Of a stretch of DNA of 64,000 bases, positions 42,855-52,834 are shown one piece after another (position 1 is the stretch's first letter; each line of letters opens with the position of its first letter). This DNA is from Pustulibacterium marinum (GTDB lineage: Bacteria; Bacteroidota; Bacteroidia; Flavobacteriales; Flavobacteriaceae), in contig NZ_FPBK01000009.1 in NCBI RefSeq assembly GCF_900116665.1, forward strand, positions 62,001 to 126,000, in the 5' to 3' direction. The position numbers and the translations under genes were made by a program. The notes under the pieces were generated by a model. It worked only from the letters and a program-made list of their open reading frames with translations. It did not search any database and had not been told where the DNA came from.

Positions 42855-44030
42855 TTATTGTACTGAAAATTTATACGTCGTTTTGGTTTCATATTTCTCT
42901 CCCGGGTTTAAAACCGTAGAAGGAAATTCCGGTTGATTTGGCGAATCTGGATAGTGTTGTGTTTCTAAACACAAACCAGAACGTTGCTCATACATACCAC
43001 CTGTTTTGCTTTTGTGGGTTCCGTCAAGGAAATTTCCACTGTAAAATTGAATTCCAGGTTGATCTGTATAAATTTCCATCAATCTTCCAGATGCTTTATG
43101 ATGTAGCGATCCTACTTTTCTGAAACCCTTGTCTTGATCATTTAAAACCCAGTTATGATCGTATCCCATTCCGCGTTTCAGCTGTTCATCATCTACTTTA
43201 ATATCTTTTCCTATTTCTTTTGGAGACGTAAAATCGAACGGAGTTCCTTCAACTTTTGTAATCTCTCCTGTTGGAATTAATGTTTCATCTACAGGCGTCA
43301 TTCCGTCTGCATCTAGCATCAATTCATGATCTAAAATAGTATTGAATTTACCGGATAGGTTAAAATAAGAATGTTGTGTTAGGTTTACCACAGTTTTTTT
43401 GTCTGTTTCTGCTTCATAACCAATCTCTAACTCATTATCATCAGTTAAAGTATACGTTATCGTTGTAGTTAATTTCCCTGGGTAACCTTCTTCTCCATCT
43501 TCTGCAGTGTAGTGAAATTTGATGGTTGGTTCAGCAGCTCCATCAACAGGTTCTGCAGTCCAAACTCTTTTATCAAATCCTTTACCGCCGTGTAAACTAT
43601 TTGGACCATCGTTTACGGTTAGTTGGTATTCTTCTCCGTCTAAAGAAAATTGGCCTTTAGCGATACGGTTACCATATCTTCCAATAGCAGCACCGAAGAA
43701 ATATGGATTTCCATTAAAATATTCTTCTGGTGTTGTGTAGCCTAATACTACGTTTTCGTACTCTCCGTCTTTGTTTGGAGCTGTTAAAGAAGTAATAATT
43801 GCACCATAGTTGATTACGCTCATTTGCATTCCATTCTTGTTTGTTAGAATGTACTCACTAATTTTAGCTCCTTCAGGAGTTGTAGCGTACTCAGCTTTGG
43901 TAATAGGAAGCCCCACCGATTCTTCTTGAACCGTTGGAGCTTCTTGTTTTTTACTAGATTCTTTACAACTTACATTGGAAAATAGAAAACCAAAACATAA
44001 AAGGTATACACCTAGTTTCAAAGTTTTCAT
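42855..44030 (-). CDS. galM: Aldose 1-epimerase (mutarotase), lipoprotein
   Basis: A 391-residue periplasmic enzyme that interconverts alpha and beta sugar anomers. The lipobox SNVSC (about residue 21) predicts a lipoprotein. Family motifs are INYGAIITSLTAPNKDGEYE, FFGAAIGRYGNRIAKGQF, LHGGKGFDKRVW, catalytic His in NLTQHSYFNLSG and Glu in CLETQHYPDSPNQPEFP. The frame is open to 44114, but that part would overlap the end of araA and carries no signal peptide, so the ATG at 44030 is chosen. It lies 19 bases after araA, where it would prepare arabinose for uptake or isomerisation. Confidence 0.93.
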   Translation of the reverse strand: MKTLKLGVYLLCFGFLFSNVSCKESSKKQEAPTVQEESVGLPITKAEYATTPEGAKISEYILTNKNGMQMSVINYGAIITSLTAPNKDGEYENVVLGYTTPEEYFNGNPYFFGAAIGRYGNRIAKGQFSLDGEEYQLTVNDGPNSLHGGKGFDKRVWTAEPVDGAAEPTIKFHYTAEDGEEGYPGKLTTTITYTLTDDNELEIGYEAETDKKTVVNLTQHSYFNLSGKFNTILDHELMLDADGMTPVDETLIPTGEITKVEGTPFDFTSPKEIGKDIKVDDEQLKRGMGYDHNWVLNDQDKGFRKVGSLHHKASGRLMEIYTDQPGIQFYSGNFLDGTHKSKTGGMYEQRSGLCLETQHYPDSPNQPEFPSTVLNPGEKYETKTTYKFSVQ

Positions 44031-44049
44031 AATGTTAATTGGTTTAAGT

Positions 44050-45540
44050 TTATCTATAGAACTTATCGTTCCAGCGTAATGTATTTTTGAAATCAGATAG
44101 CTTAGTATCTTCATCGATCACAAGATATTCAATTCCGGCTATTTCAGCAAAATCTTCTAACTGTTCTGCTGTAACATTTTCGCTATAACAAGTATGGTGT
44201 GCTCCACCGGCTAAAATCCAAGCGGTACAACCAATTTCGAAATTTGGAAGTGGTTCCCACATAACGCGTGCTACTGGTAAGTTTGGCATTTCTTCGGTAA
44301 CTTCTTCACCTTTAGTTTTGTTTACTAACAGTCTAAAATGGTTACCAAAATCCATTAAAGCAGCGTTTAAAGAATCGCCCGCTCTACCGTTAAATACCAG
44401 ACGAACAGGATCTTCTTTACCACCAATTCCTAACGGATGCACTTCACAAGATGGTTGTTCTGCAGCCAAACATGGATCTACTTCTAACATGTGCGAACCT
44501 AAAACTCTAGGGGCAGCAGGATCTAAATGATAGGTATAGTCTTCCATAAAAGCATTACCACCTTCTAAACCGTGTCCCATAACTTTCATTGCACGTACTA
44601 AAGCAGCCGTTTTCCAGTCACCTTCTCCTGCAAATCCGTATCCTTTTTCCATTAAACGCTGAACAGCGATTCCTGGTAATTGTTTCATTCCGTAAAGGTC
44701 TTCAAAAGTATCACTGAAACCTTTGAAACCTCCATCTACTAAGAACTTCTCTAAACCAATTTCGATACGAGCTGCATCTACTAGTGATTGTCTTTTAGCT
44801 CCACCTTCTAGAAGGTCTTCAGTCATTTTATAAGAAGCTTCGTATTCTTTGATCAAATCAGCTACTTGTTCATCGGTAACCGCATCAATTAAAGCTACCA
44901 AATCTCCGATACCGTAAGAGTTTACAGAGAAACCAAATTTAGTTTCAGCCTCTACTTTGTCTCCGTCAGTAACAGCTACAAAACGCATGTTGTCACCAAA
45001 ACGAGCAAATTTAGCACCTTGCCAATCATCCCAACCTAAAGCAACACGTGTCCAAGCTCCAATTTTTTGTTGCACAGCTTCTTGAGCCCAGTGACCAACA
45101 ACTACTTTACGGTTTTTGCGTAAACGACTTACCATAAAACCAAATTCACGGTCACCGTGAGCAGCTTGGTTCAGGTTCATAAAGTCCATATCCATAGTTC
45201 CCCATGGAATATCTTGGTTGTATTGTGTATGTAAGTGTAATAATGGTTTTTGTAATGCTGATAAACCTCTGATCCACATTTTTGCAGGAGAGAATGTATG
45301 CATCCAAGTGATTACTCCGATACAGTTTTTTTCATGATTTGCCGCAACTAATGTTTCATAAATTTCTTCAGTAGTTTTTACAGTTGGTTTGAAAACCACT
45401 TTTACCGGAATATGGCTAGAAGCATCTAATGCATTTGCAATTTCTGTAGAATGTTCTGCTACTTGAGCAAGTGTTTCTGGCCCGTATAAGTGCTGGCTAC
45501 CTGTGATAAACCACACTTCTTTTGAACTAATATCGATCAT
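44050..45540 (-). CDS. araA: L-arabinose isomerase
   Basis: A 496-residue cytoplasmic enzyme that converts L-arabinose to L-ribulose with Mn2+. It starts [18 protein letters not shown], the araA hallmark, and has [33 protein letters not shown] and the conserved metal-site Glu/His residues in [34 protein letters not shown], and [12 protein letters not shown] near the end. The length is standard. It lies 24 bases after araD in the araBDA order. Confidence 0.97.
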   Translation of the reverse strand: MIDISSKEVWFITGSQHLYGPETLAQVAEHSTEIANALDASSHIPVKVVFKPTVKTTEEIYETLVAANHEKNCIGVITWMHTFSPAKMWIRGLSALQKPLLHLHTQYNQDIPWGTMDMDFMNLNQAAHGDREFGFMVSRLRKNRKVVVGHWAQEAVQQKIGAWTRVALGWDDWQGAKFARFGDNMRFVAVTDGDKVEAETKFGFSVNSYGIGDLVALIDAVTDEQVADLIKEYEASYKMTEDLLEGGAKRQSLVDAARIEIGLEKFLVDGGFKGFSDTFEDLYGMKQLPGIAVQRLMEKGYGFAGEGDWKTAALVRAMKVMGHGLEGGNAFMEDYTYHLDPAAPRVLGSHMLEVDPCLAAEQPSCEVHPLGIGGKEDPVRLVFNGRAGDSLNAALMDFGNHFRLLVNKTKGEEVTEEMPNLPVARVMWEPLPNFEIGCTAWILAGGAHHTCYSENVTAEQLEDFAEIAGIEYLVIDEDTKLSDFKNTLRWNDKFYR

Positions 45541-45564
45541 TTTAAATATCTGTTTGTTTTATTG

Positions 45565-46269
45565 TTAATTCTGACCGTAATACGCATCTTTTCCATGCTT
45601 ACGATCGTAATGTTTTTTAATCAATGAATCTTTTAATCTTGGTGCTTGCGGATTAATTTGGCGTGTTAAATAGGCCATTTCTGCAATGGTTTCTAATACT
45701 TTGGAGTTGTAAACGGCTTTTGCAGCATTTTTCCCCCAAGTAAAAGGACCATGATTTCCTAGCAAGACCATTTCAACTTCTTCATAAGAAAGTCCTTTTT
45801 CTTTGAAACAGTCTAAAATTTGAATTCCAGTATTGTGCTCATAATTTCCTTCAATAAGATCATCACTCATTGGTGGTGCACAAGGAATATCGGCTGTTAA
45901 GTGATCGGCATGTGTAGTACCAAAGATTGGAATATCTAATTGTGACTGTGCCCAAGCACATGAAAATGTAGCATGCGTATGTGAGATTCCACCAATTTTT
46001 TCCCAATTCTTATACAAATATGCATGCGTTTTGGTGTCTGAAGACGGACGCATGGTGCCTTCGATAATATTGTTATCGTAATCTAAGATTACAATATCTT
46101 CTGGCTTTAATATTTCGTAAGGAACACCACTTGGTTTGATGGCAAAAACACCATTTGCTCTGTCCACAGCACTTACGTTACCAAAGGTATACACAACCAG
46201 CTTTAAAGCATCTAGTTGCATGTTCGCTTCGTAACATTCTCTTTTCAGCTCTTTATACTTGGAACTCAT
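45565..46269 (-). CDS. araD: L-ribulose-5-phosphate 4-epimerase
   Basis: A 234-residue class II aldolase-fold enzyme that makes D-xylulose 5-phosphate. Zn-binding and active-site motifs are GNVSAVDRANGVFAIKPSGV, GISHTHATFSCAWAQSQLDI (His-x-His), FGTTHADHLTADIPC and VLLGNHGPFTWGKNAAKAVY. The frame is open 9 codons further to 46296. The ATG at 46269 beginning SSKYKELKRECYEANMQLDA is the family-typical start and overlaps araB by only 17 bases, indicating translational coupling. Confidence 0.96.
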   Translation of the reverse strand: MSSKYKELKRECYEANMQLDALKLVVYTFGNVSAVDRANGVFAIKPSGVPYEILKPEDIVILDYDNNIIEGTMRPSSDTKTHAYLYKNWEKIGGISHTHATFSCAWAQSQLDIPIFGTTHADHLTADIPCAPPMSDDLIEGNYEHNTGIQILDCFKEKGLSYEEVEMVLLGNHGPFTWGKNAAKAVYNSKVLETIAEMAYLTRQINPQAPRLKDSLIKKHYDRKHGKDAYYGQN

Positions 46270-47956
46270 ATTTATTTGCTTTTGTAGCAGCCTCAATAAA
46301 TTCTGCTAATTGTTTGTATTCGTTAAGATACGCTTTGTACTCTTCTACTTGTTTCGCTTTAGGGAAATATTCTGCTTCAAAATCACTTCCTAAAACTTTA
46401 CTAGCTTCAATTACATTTGGATAAATACCCGCAGCAACTGCAGCATAAATAGCCGCTCCTAATGCTGGTGCTTGGTCTGATGAAGCTACTTTAATTGGCA
46501 TGTCTAAAACATTTGCCAAGGTTTGCATAATGAATGGCGATTTTCTTGCCACACCACCAATACCAATTACGGTGTTGATCTTTACACCTTCTGATTCAAA
46601 ACGATCTACAATCATTTTAGAACCAAAACAGATGGCATTTACCAATGCTTTGAAAATATGTGGTGCTTTGGTACCCAAAGAAATCCCTTTCATAGCACTT
46701 TTCAATTCCTGATTAGCATCGGGCGTTCTTCTACCGTTCACCCAGTCAAGTGCTGTAGGAACTGCTTCGCTCATAGGAATACCTTCTGCCTGTGCAGCTA
46801 ATGTTCTGATAAAATTGTCATTTACCTCAGCAACTAACTCTTCTTTTTGTTTTTCTGAAAGGATAGAAGACGTTAAAACCAAATTGTCTATTGGCCAAGA
46901 TAATACATCTTTAAACCAAGCCAACACATCTCCAAAACCAGACTGACCAGCTTCTAAACCAACCATTCCCGGAATTACAGAACCGTCTACCTGACCACAA
47001 ATTCCTTTCACACAAGTATCTCCCAATTCATCATAAGAAGAAACCATGATATCACAAGTTGAAGTACCCATAACACGTACCAAAGCATGCTCGTCTACTT
47101 TTGCGCCGATAGCACCAGAGTGCGCATCAAATGTACCTACTGCAATAACTGTATTGGTTGTTAGCCCTAATTTAGCTGCCCATTCTTCGTTCAAATTACC
47201 AGCAACTTGGTCTGATGTAAATGTTTCAGTATATAAATTTTCTCTTAAAGAGGCTAAATACGGATCTAGTTTACCTAGAAAATCTTCTGATGGTAAACCA
47301 TCCCAGCTTTCATGCCACATAGATTTGTGACCTGCAGCACAACGGCTTCTTTTAAACGTATCTAAATCTTTATGATCTGCTAAAATATAGGTCATAATAT
47401 CACAATGCTCCATCCAAGTATACGCAGCGTTTTTAACAGCCTCATCTTCTCTTGCAATGTGTAATATTTTTGCCCAGAACCATTCCGAAGAATAAATTCC
47501 ACCTTCATATTTAGTGAAATCTTCACCACCCCAATTGGCAGCAAGCTCATTGATTTCGTTTGCTTCTTTAATAGATGTGTGATCTTTCCACAAGATCATC
47601 ATAGCATTTGGGTTTTCTTTAAAACCATCTACCAATGCCAGCGGCGTACCGTCTTTGGTTACAGGAACCGGAGATGATCCTGTTGTATCTATACAAATAC
47701 CTACAACGCTTTCGGGATCTACTTCACTTGAAGATACTACAGACTTAATAGTATTTTCTAATCCTTCGATATGATCTAAAGGATGTTGACGAAATTGATT
47801 GATACCCGGATTGCAATATAATTTTTCTTTCCATCTTTGATACCAATGTACTTCTGAAGCCAATTCTGCTCCAGTTTCGGTATCAATTAAAACAGCTCTT
47901 ACAGAATCTGACCCGTAGTCTAATCCAATTACATATTTTTTCATCTGTGTAGACAT
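46253..47956 (-). CDS. araB: L-ribulokinase
   Basis: A 567-residue FGGY-family kinase that phosphorylates L-ribulose at C5. The start KKYVIGLDYGSDSVRAVLID is the FGGY phosphate 1 region. VGICIDTTGSSPVP, the AraB-typical TWMEHCDIMTYILA, GTFDAHSGAIGA, VRVMGTSTCDI and the ATP-site GIGGVARKSPFIMQ are visible. It heads araB-araD-araA-galM-transporter and has its own -7 box (47977-47984), with the shared 24-bp motif just upstream of it. Confidence 0.96.
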   Translation of the reverse strand: MSTQMKKYVIGLDYGSDSVRAVLIDTETGAELASEVHWYQRWKEKLYCNPGINQFRQHPLDHIEGLENTIKSVVSSSEVDPESVVGICIDTTGSSPVPVTKDGTPLALVDGFKENPNAMMILWKDHTSIKEANEINELAANWGGEDFTKYEGGIYSSEWFWAKILHIAREDEAVKNAAYTWMEHCDIMTYILADHKDLDTFKRSRCAAGHKSMWHESWDGLPSEDFLGKLDPYLASLRENLYTETFTSDQVAGNLNEEWAAKLGLTTNTVIAVGTFDAHSGAIGAKVDEHALVRVMGTSTCDIMVSSYDELGDTCVKGICGQVDGSVIPGMVGLEAGQSGFGDVLAWFKDVLSWPIDNLVLTSSILSEKQKEELVAEVNDNFIRTLAAQAEGIPMSEAVPTALDWVNGRRTPDANQELKSAMKGISLGTKAPHIFKALVNAICFGSKMIVDRFESEGVKINTVIGIGGVARKSPFIMQTLANVLDMPIKVASSDQAPALGAAIYAAVAAGIYPNVIEASKVLGSDFEAEYFPKAKQVEEYKAYLNEYKQLAEFIEAATKANKYEFQV

Positions 47957-47976
47957 TTTAGTTTTTACTTACTTTA

Positions 47977-48019
47977 CAAATATAGCATTCTCTTTTTAAT
48001 AAATGTATTTTTTACACTT
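47977..48019 (-). promoter_or_regulatory. araB promoter with candidate operator
   Basis: On the minus strand TATATTTG (47984-47977) matches the -7 consensus. The 24-bp sequence at 47996-48019 covers the place of the -33 box. It contains TGTA-N5-TACA, an inverted repeat, and recurs with one mismatch upstream of susC at 59191-59214. A regulator bound here would block or assist polymerase directly. Confidence 0.5.
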
Positions 48020-48027
48020 ATTATTTT

Positions 48028-49155
48028 TTAATAATATTCAAAAACGGGTCTTCCGCCTTTATCAAACTTAACTTCCATCATTCTGGCATGACGGTTAGGG
48101 TCATATAAAGGATCTGCTTTTATTTCATCCAACGGTCTTGTATCCGATGCTGGAACCACGGAAGGATCTCCTACAGCTTTTTCATAATCTCTTGCATGGT
48201 AAATCATTAATGGGTTTCCATTTTCATCTACAGTAAACGAATTGTGCCCAGGGCCATAAATACCTTTCGATTCATTAGTTTTTAAAACCGGATATCTAGA
48301 TTTTGTCCAAGAATTTCTGTCTAGTAAGTCAGCATCTGCGTCTGCTTCCATCATTCCCATGCTGTAGCAAGAACCTGTTGCGCTTGCTGAAAAAGTAATG
48401 AAAATTTTTCCATCATTCTTAATTACTGCCGGACCTTCATTTACCCAAAAACCTATACGCTCCCAATCGTAATCTGGTGTCGTAAGCATGAACTGAACAG
48501 TTTTAAGTTTTATTGGCGATTCCATCTCAGCTAAATACAAGTTTGAAGCTGCAAATTGTCCACCAGTTTTTTCGGCCCAACAGAAATAGCGTTTACCGTT
48601 ATGGTCGAAAACAGTTCCGTCTAAAGAAAAGTCAGTAAAACTCATCGGATCTTTATCTGCGGCTTGCATTTGTCCTAATTCAATCCATTCATCATTCAAA
48701 GGGTCTTGACCAGAACATTCAATGACATAGGGTCTCAATTTCCAAATATCGCTTTCTTCACTTCCTGCAAAATACACATACCATTTACCATCTAAGTAAT
48801 GAATTTCTGGAGCCCAAATATGGCGACTCATTGGTCCACTTTCGTGTTTTTCCCAAACTCTAAATGGCTTGGCTTCTTGCAACTCTTCAATTGTTTTTGC
48901 ACGTCTTATCTCAATGGCGTCATACGTAGGAACCGAACCGGTAAAATAGTAATATCCGTCAGTATGTCTGTAAATAAACGGATCTGCTCGTTGCAGTACA
49001 ATGGGATCATTGGTAAGATTTGAGGCTACTTCCGTAGTCGTCTTAGCCACCTCTTCTTTTGGCTTTTCCTCCTGCACTTTTGTTTCGGTACATGAAGAAA
49101 CACCCGCCAGAATAATAGCGGAAAGTGCTAAATGTTTGAATCTGTTTGTTTTCAT
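48028..49155 (-). CDS. GH43 family glycoside hydrolase lipoprotein, probable alpha-L-arabinofuranosidase
   Basis: A 375-residue enzyme, five-bladed beta-propeller. The lipobox VSSC (about residue 22) predicts a lipoprotein. The catalytic base Asp lies in LQRADPFIYRHTDGYYYFTG, the pKa-modulating Asp in the MSFTDFSLDGTVF region and the acid Glu in GFWVNEGPAVIKNDGKIFIT. The family ending GPGHNSFTVDENGNPLMIYH is present. The pattern YDAIEIRRAKTIEELQEAKP places it with exo-acting arabinofuranosidases of GH43. It is co-directional with three other GH43 genes and lies 24 bases from its upstream neighbour. Confidence 0.92.
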   Translation of the reverse strand: MKTNRFKHLALSAIILAGVSSCTETKVQEEKPKEEVAKTTTEVASNLTNDPIVLQRADPFIYRHTDGYYYFTGSVPTYDAIEIRRAKTIEELQEAKPFRVWEKHESGPMSRHIWAPEIHYLDGKWYVYFAGSEESDIWKLRPYVIECSGQDPLNDEWIELGQMQAADKDPMSFTDFSLDGTVFDHNGKRYFCWAEKTGGQFAASNLYLAEMESPIKLKTVQFMLTTPDYDWERIGFWVNEGPAVIKNDGKIFITFSASATGSCYSMGMMEADADADLLDRNSWTKSRYPVLKTNESKGIYGPGHNSFTVDENGNPLMIYHARDYEKAVGDPSVVPASDTRPLDEIKADPLYDPNRHARMMEVKFDKGGRPVFEYY

Positions 49156-49179
49156 ATTGTGTTTGTTTGCTTTATTATT

Positions 49180-50175
49180 CTATTCCATAGGAGAAACAGT
49201 TGGCCAACCATCCTTCCATTGGATTTCTTTGATTGTTAATACCGGTGCTGCATTGCGCTTGGCATCATACGCATGAAAAATTAGATAATCCTTTCCTTCA
49301 AAAGCATACGTACTATTGTGTCCTGCTCCATACCAGTTTTTATTTCCTTCAATAACCAAAGTTCCTCCGCCTTGGAAAAGTGATTTTCCATCTTTGTCAA
49401 GATAAGGTCCGGTTACATTTTCAGAACGTCCCACGACTACTTTGTATGTGCTGTTTTCACCACGGCAACATAAATCCCATGATAAAAACAAATAGTAATA
49501 TTGATCCTTTTTGAATATAAATGGTGCTTCTAATGCTGCATCTCCAGGATCGGAATCTTGCAACTCAAAACTACGCTCTCTGCGCGCTACGGTATGCCAT
49601 TCTTGCGGTTCTGCAATTGATAATAAATCTGAATTCAGTTTTACCAATTTCAAACCGTCCCAAAAAGAACCAAAGGTTAACCAAGGTATATTGTTTTCGT
49701 CGAAAATTAAATTCGGGTCAATTGCATTCCACAAATCTCTATTGGGTTGTGATTGAATAACAATTCCATGATCTATCCAGTTAAAATCTGAGCTATTTGG
49801 ATCTAAGGTTTTATTGGTAGCTACGCCAATTGCTGAAGTATTTTTAGCGAAGGCTGAAACCGAATAATACAAGTAATATTGACCGTTATGATACGATACA
49901 TCTGGTGCCCAAATATGTCCTTCAAAATTTGGTACCACTTTATCTGTCCATTCTGGAATTTCACTAAAAACAGGTTCTAGTTTTTTCCAGTTTTGCATAT
50001 CTGTTGATGAAAAAGCCGAAATACCCTTTCCCGTACAAAACAGGTAGTAAATGCCATCCTCTTCAATCATCACAGGATCGTGCACAAAAGTATCATTGGC
50101 TGGCAGCGGTTTCTGGGAAAACACACTGCCAACAATGAAACACAAACAAACAAATATATACGCTCTTTTACTCAT
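49180..50175 (-). CDS. GH43 arabinan endo-1,5-alpha-L-arabinosidase
   Basis: A 331-residue secreted enzyme that cuts the alpha-1,5-arabinan backbone. The signal peptide ends IVGSVFSQ. The three catalytic regions are VHDPVMIEEDGIYYLFCTGK (base Asp), FNWIDHG...NAIDPNLIFDENNI (second Asp) and DAALEAPFIFKKDQYYYLFL (acid Glu). WAPDVSYHNGQYYLYYSVSA and GAGHNSTYAFEGKDYLIFH are typical of endo-arabinanases. Its ATG lies 4 bases beyond the stop codon of the frameshifted GH43 gene. No lipobox is visible, so it should be periplasmic or secreted. Confidence 0.93.
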   Translation of the reverse strand: MSKRAYIFVCLCFIVGSVFSQKPLPANDTFVHDPVMIEEDGIYYLFCTGKGISAFSSTDMQNWKKLEPVFSEIPEWTDKVVPNFEGHIWAPDVSYHNGQYYLYYSVSAFAKNTSAIGVATNKTLDPNSSDFNWIDHGIVIQSQPNRDLWNAIDPNLIFDENNIPWLTFGSFWDGLKLVKLNSDLLSIAEPQEWHTVARRERSFELQDSDPGDAALEAPFIFKKDQYYYLFLSWDLCCRGENSTYKVVVGRSENVTGPYLDKDGKSLFQGGGTLVIEGNKNWYGAGHNSTYAFEGKDYLIFHAYDAKRNAAPVLTIKEIQWKDGWPTVSPME

Positions 50176-50179
50176 GGTT

Positions 50180-51186
50180 TTATTTTTGGATTCCTTCGGA
50201 AGTCATAATCACACGCTTCATGCTTCCGTCTTCGTTGTATTCTAATTTATCAATACAAACCGAACGTCTGAAACTACCTCCGTTGGTATTTATTCCACCA
50301 TTATGATAGATGAAATAATCTTTGCCTTTAAACTCAATAATTGCTTGATGATTGGTATTTGAGTTTCCGGCAATTTCATTTAAAATTCCTTTGTATTCCC
50401 ATGGTCCAGTTACTGATTGCTCATAGCATACTTGATTTTTTCTGGAAACTCAGACGCGTATGATAAGTAATACCAATCCCCTTTTTTATGGATCCATGGT
50501 GCTTCTGTAAATTGAGGCAAATCGATGGTGTGAATTGGTCCATCTAGCTCAATCATATTCTCTTTCAGTTTTGCATATTTACACACTGTATTTCCCCAGA
50601 ACAAATATGCTTGTCCGTCATCATCTATAATCACAGACGGATCGATATCATCCCAAGAAATTCCGGTTTGCGTAGTCATATCATTGGTAACAATTGCTTT
50701 TCCGATAGCATCTTTAAATGGCCCAACTGGAGAATCTGCTACCGCCACACCAATAGCTTTTCCAGGATGTGAATCATCGTGTTCCACGGTTATATACCAA
50801 TAGAATTTACCGTTACGTTCTATTACCTGTGCTGCCCAAGCATCACCTTTAGCCCAAGAAAAATCTGTTGGTTTTAAGGGTACCGGATGCTCTTGCCAGT
50901 CTACCATATTGGTTGATGAATATACCAACCATTCATTCATTCTGTAAAAATTGAAATCATTTGGCGCTTCATCATGGCCAGCGTATAAATACACTGTATC
51001 ATCATAAACATACGCAGCAGGATCAGCCGTAAATTTATCTTTAATAATAGGATTGTTTATAGCTAGCTCTTTTACTACTTTGCTCTCTGTAGAAGAAGTT
51101 TCTACCTCGGTTTTTTCCTGCTTTACTTGTTCATTGCAGCCTACTAGGGCTAAAGCTAATAAGCTATGTGAAATTATTTTTTTCAT
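50180..51186 (-). pseudogene. GH43 family glycoside hydrolase lipoprotein, interrupted by a one-base frameshift
   Basis: The open frame codes for 258 residues (50410-51186) and stops after KYAMSNQ. Restoring one A at about 50416-50418 turns this into KYAMSKSVTGPWEYKGIL and continues without a stop for about 78 residues, through NTNHQAIIEFKGKDYFIYHN to SEGIQK at 50180, giving the normal GH43 length of about 335. The lipobox VGC (about residue 17) and catalytic regions KFTADPAAYVYDDTVYLYAG, DDIDPSVIIDDDGQAYLFWG and TEAPWIHKKGDWYYLSYA are intact, so only the last propeller blade is lost. It may be a recent mutation or a sequencing error. The pattern suggests action on arabinose or arabinoxylo-oligosaccharides. 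Confidence 0.85.
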
Positions 51187-51199
51187 GTGTTGTTTTTAA

Positions 51200-52807
51200 T
51201 TATGATTTGAGTTTACCCCAAATTGGTTTTCCTTCCGGAGTAAAACCGGAATAGGTTAAAGTTAATTTTCGGGGAGAAGCTTCCCAATCCCAAGAATTGA
51301 ACACTTTACACTCGTTACCATCAATCAATAACGTATTTGTATCTTCATTAAAAGACCAATTACCGGATGCTCCACCAGAAACCGCTCCACCGCTAGTTAA
51401 GAAAAGTGTGGTAGAAGTCTGCATGGTTTGATATTGATAATTCATGATAATTTGTTCCCAAGTTCCTGCGATATCTTCAGCCGAAATAGCATCATCTGGT
51501 ACGGCAGCGTATCTTTCTGGAGAAATTACTGGCCAACCATCAGAAGTCCATTCTATTTCACGTACATGTCCCATCATTACCGCATTGGATACATTGATTC
51601 CCGGAACGTCAACAGGTAATCTTGCTTGTGAAGCATAATACCAATCTCCGGTTACGTCATCCTGAAATACAGAGCAGTGGGAAAAACCAACCCATCCTGT
51701 ATGATCATTAAATTGATATGGGTGTGTAAGCATTGGCCAACATTCTGCACCTTCTGTAACGTTTCCACCATCAATTCCATAATAGGGTCCTGTAATGGAT
51801 GTAGCACGCGCAACTCTTGTATTATAGGCAACGGAAAGTTCATCATACGCTAAAAACAAATAGTAGTAACCAGTTTCTTCATTATAAATGATTTCTGGTC
51901 CTTCCAAAGCTTGCCATCTGTTTGTATTGATGTTTCCTCTTCCTGCGATTCGGGTTCCGTAATCTTCTAAAGAATTTAATTGATATGGTTTTCCTGTTAC
52001 AGGATCCAACTGTACAGCTGCGATCCCAGTATGCCAAGACCCATACACTAACCATTCTTCACTTCCGGAAGAAATAACAGTAGGATCAATAGCATTAAAC
52101 TGAAAATAAGCACTCCAATCTCCATTTCCTGTTCGGGTATAAGATTCCAATCCGTCTGGTTCAGAACAGATCACCATTCCCTTATCTTCCCATTGATTGC
52201 TTGCTAAATCTGTAGTTTCGGCCAGACCAATAAAAGCTCTTTCTGTCCAAGAAGTATTGGTATCATCTCCTACAATAGGATTGGTAACCACTACAGAATA
52301 GTACAAACGATACACTCCATTGTATTCATGAATGTACGGAGCCCAATGCCCGTATGTTGGAGTTTCTATAGGATCTAACTCCATTTCAGCTCGCTTGTTG
52401 TTTAAAGTATCTTTGATCCAAGTAGGTGTTTCACTAAATGCTGCACCTTGGTATTCCCAGTTCACTAAATCTGTAGACCTTCTGTAAGGAAAATGTCCAT
52501 GTCCGTCATGTGCATTTCCATAAGATGCATCTGTTTGATACATGTAATAGTAATCACCTTGTTTTGTTACCGAAGGATCATGCACATTGGCTAAATTCCA
52601 TTGTGATCGGTATGCCCAACTAGAAATTCCGGTGTAATTATCTGCATACGTAGGGCCATCAAAAGTAACCTCGGAACCACCTCCACCCGTTCCCGGATCG
52701 TCATCATCTGTTACTGGGTCTTCGTCTTTTGTACAGCTAACACTTAGCAGACCTGCGCAAAAAATTAACGCAATATTTTTCCAAAATCTTCTTTTCGTCG
52801 TCTTCAT
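51200..52807 (-). CDS. GH43 extracellular endo-arabinanase lipoprotein with C-terminal beta domain
   Basis: A 535-residue lipoprotein: lipobox SVSC, then an acidic glycine-rich linker (TKDEDPVTDDDDPGTGGGGS) typical of surface lipoproteins. The GH43 propeller spans about 55-420: VHDPSVTKQGDYYYMYQTDA, YGHWAPYIHEYNGVYRLYYS, FNAIDPTVISSGSEEWLVYG and EGPEIIYNEETGYYYLFLAY supply base, modulator and acid. A C-terminal lipocalin-like beta domain (about 440-535, IAGTWEQIIMNYQYQTM to LTYSGFTPEGKPIWGKL) is known in long arabinanases. It probably cleaves arabinan at the cell surface, upstream of SusC/D uptake. Confidence 0.92.
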   Translation of the reverse strand: MKTTKRRFWKNIALIFCAGLLSVSCTKDEDPVTDDDDPGTGGGGSEVTFDGPTYADNYTGISSWAYRSQWNLANVHDPSVTKQGDYYYMYQTDASYGNAHDGHGHFPYRRSTDLVNWEYQGAAFSETPTWIKDTLNNKRAEMELDPIETPTYGHWAPYIHEYNGVYRLYYSVVVTNPIVGDDTNTSWTERAFIGLAETTDLASNQWEDKGMVICSEPDGLESYTRTGNGDWSAYFQFNAIDPTVISSGSEEWLVYGSWHTGIAAVQLDPVTGKPYQLNSLEDYGTRIAGRGNINTNRWQALEGPEIIYNEETGYYYLFLAYDELSVAYNTRVARATSITGPYYGIDGGNVTEGAECWPMLTHPYQFNDHTGWVGFSHCSVFQDDVTGDWYYASQARLPVDVPGINVSNAVMMGHVREIEWTSDGWPVISPERYAAVPDDAISAEDIAGTWEQIIMNYQYQTMQTSTTLFLTSGGAVSGGASGNWSFNEDTNTLLIDGNECKVFNSWDWEASPRKLTLTYSGFTPEGKPIWGKLKS

Positions 52808-52834
52808 ACCTATCCTATTATTTGAAATTCTATT

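Noticed and set aside
44031-44114. Upstream extension of the aldose 1-epimerase into araA
   Set aside because: It would overlap the end of araA and place the lipoprotein signal internally.
50410-50430. Programmed ribosomal frameshift in the GH43 gene
   Set aside because: There is no slippery heptamer or following structure that I can see; a simple base loss explains the break.
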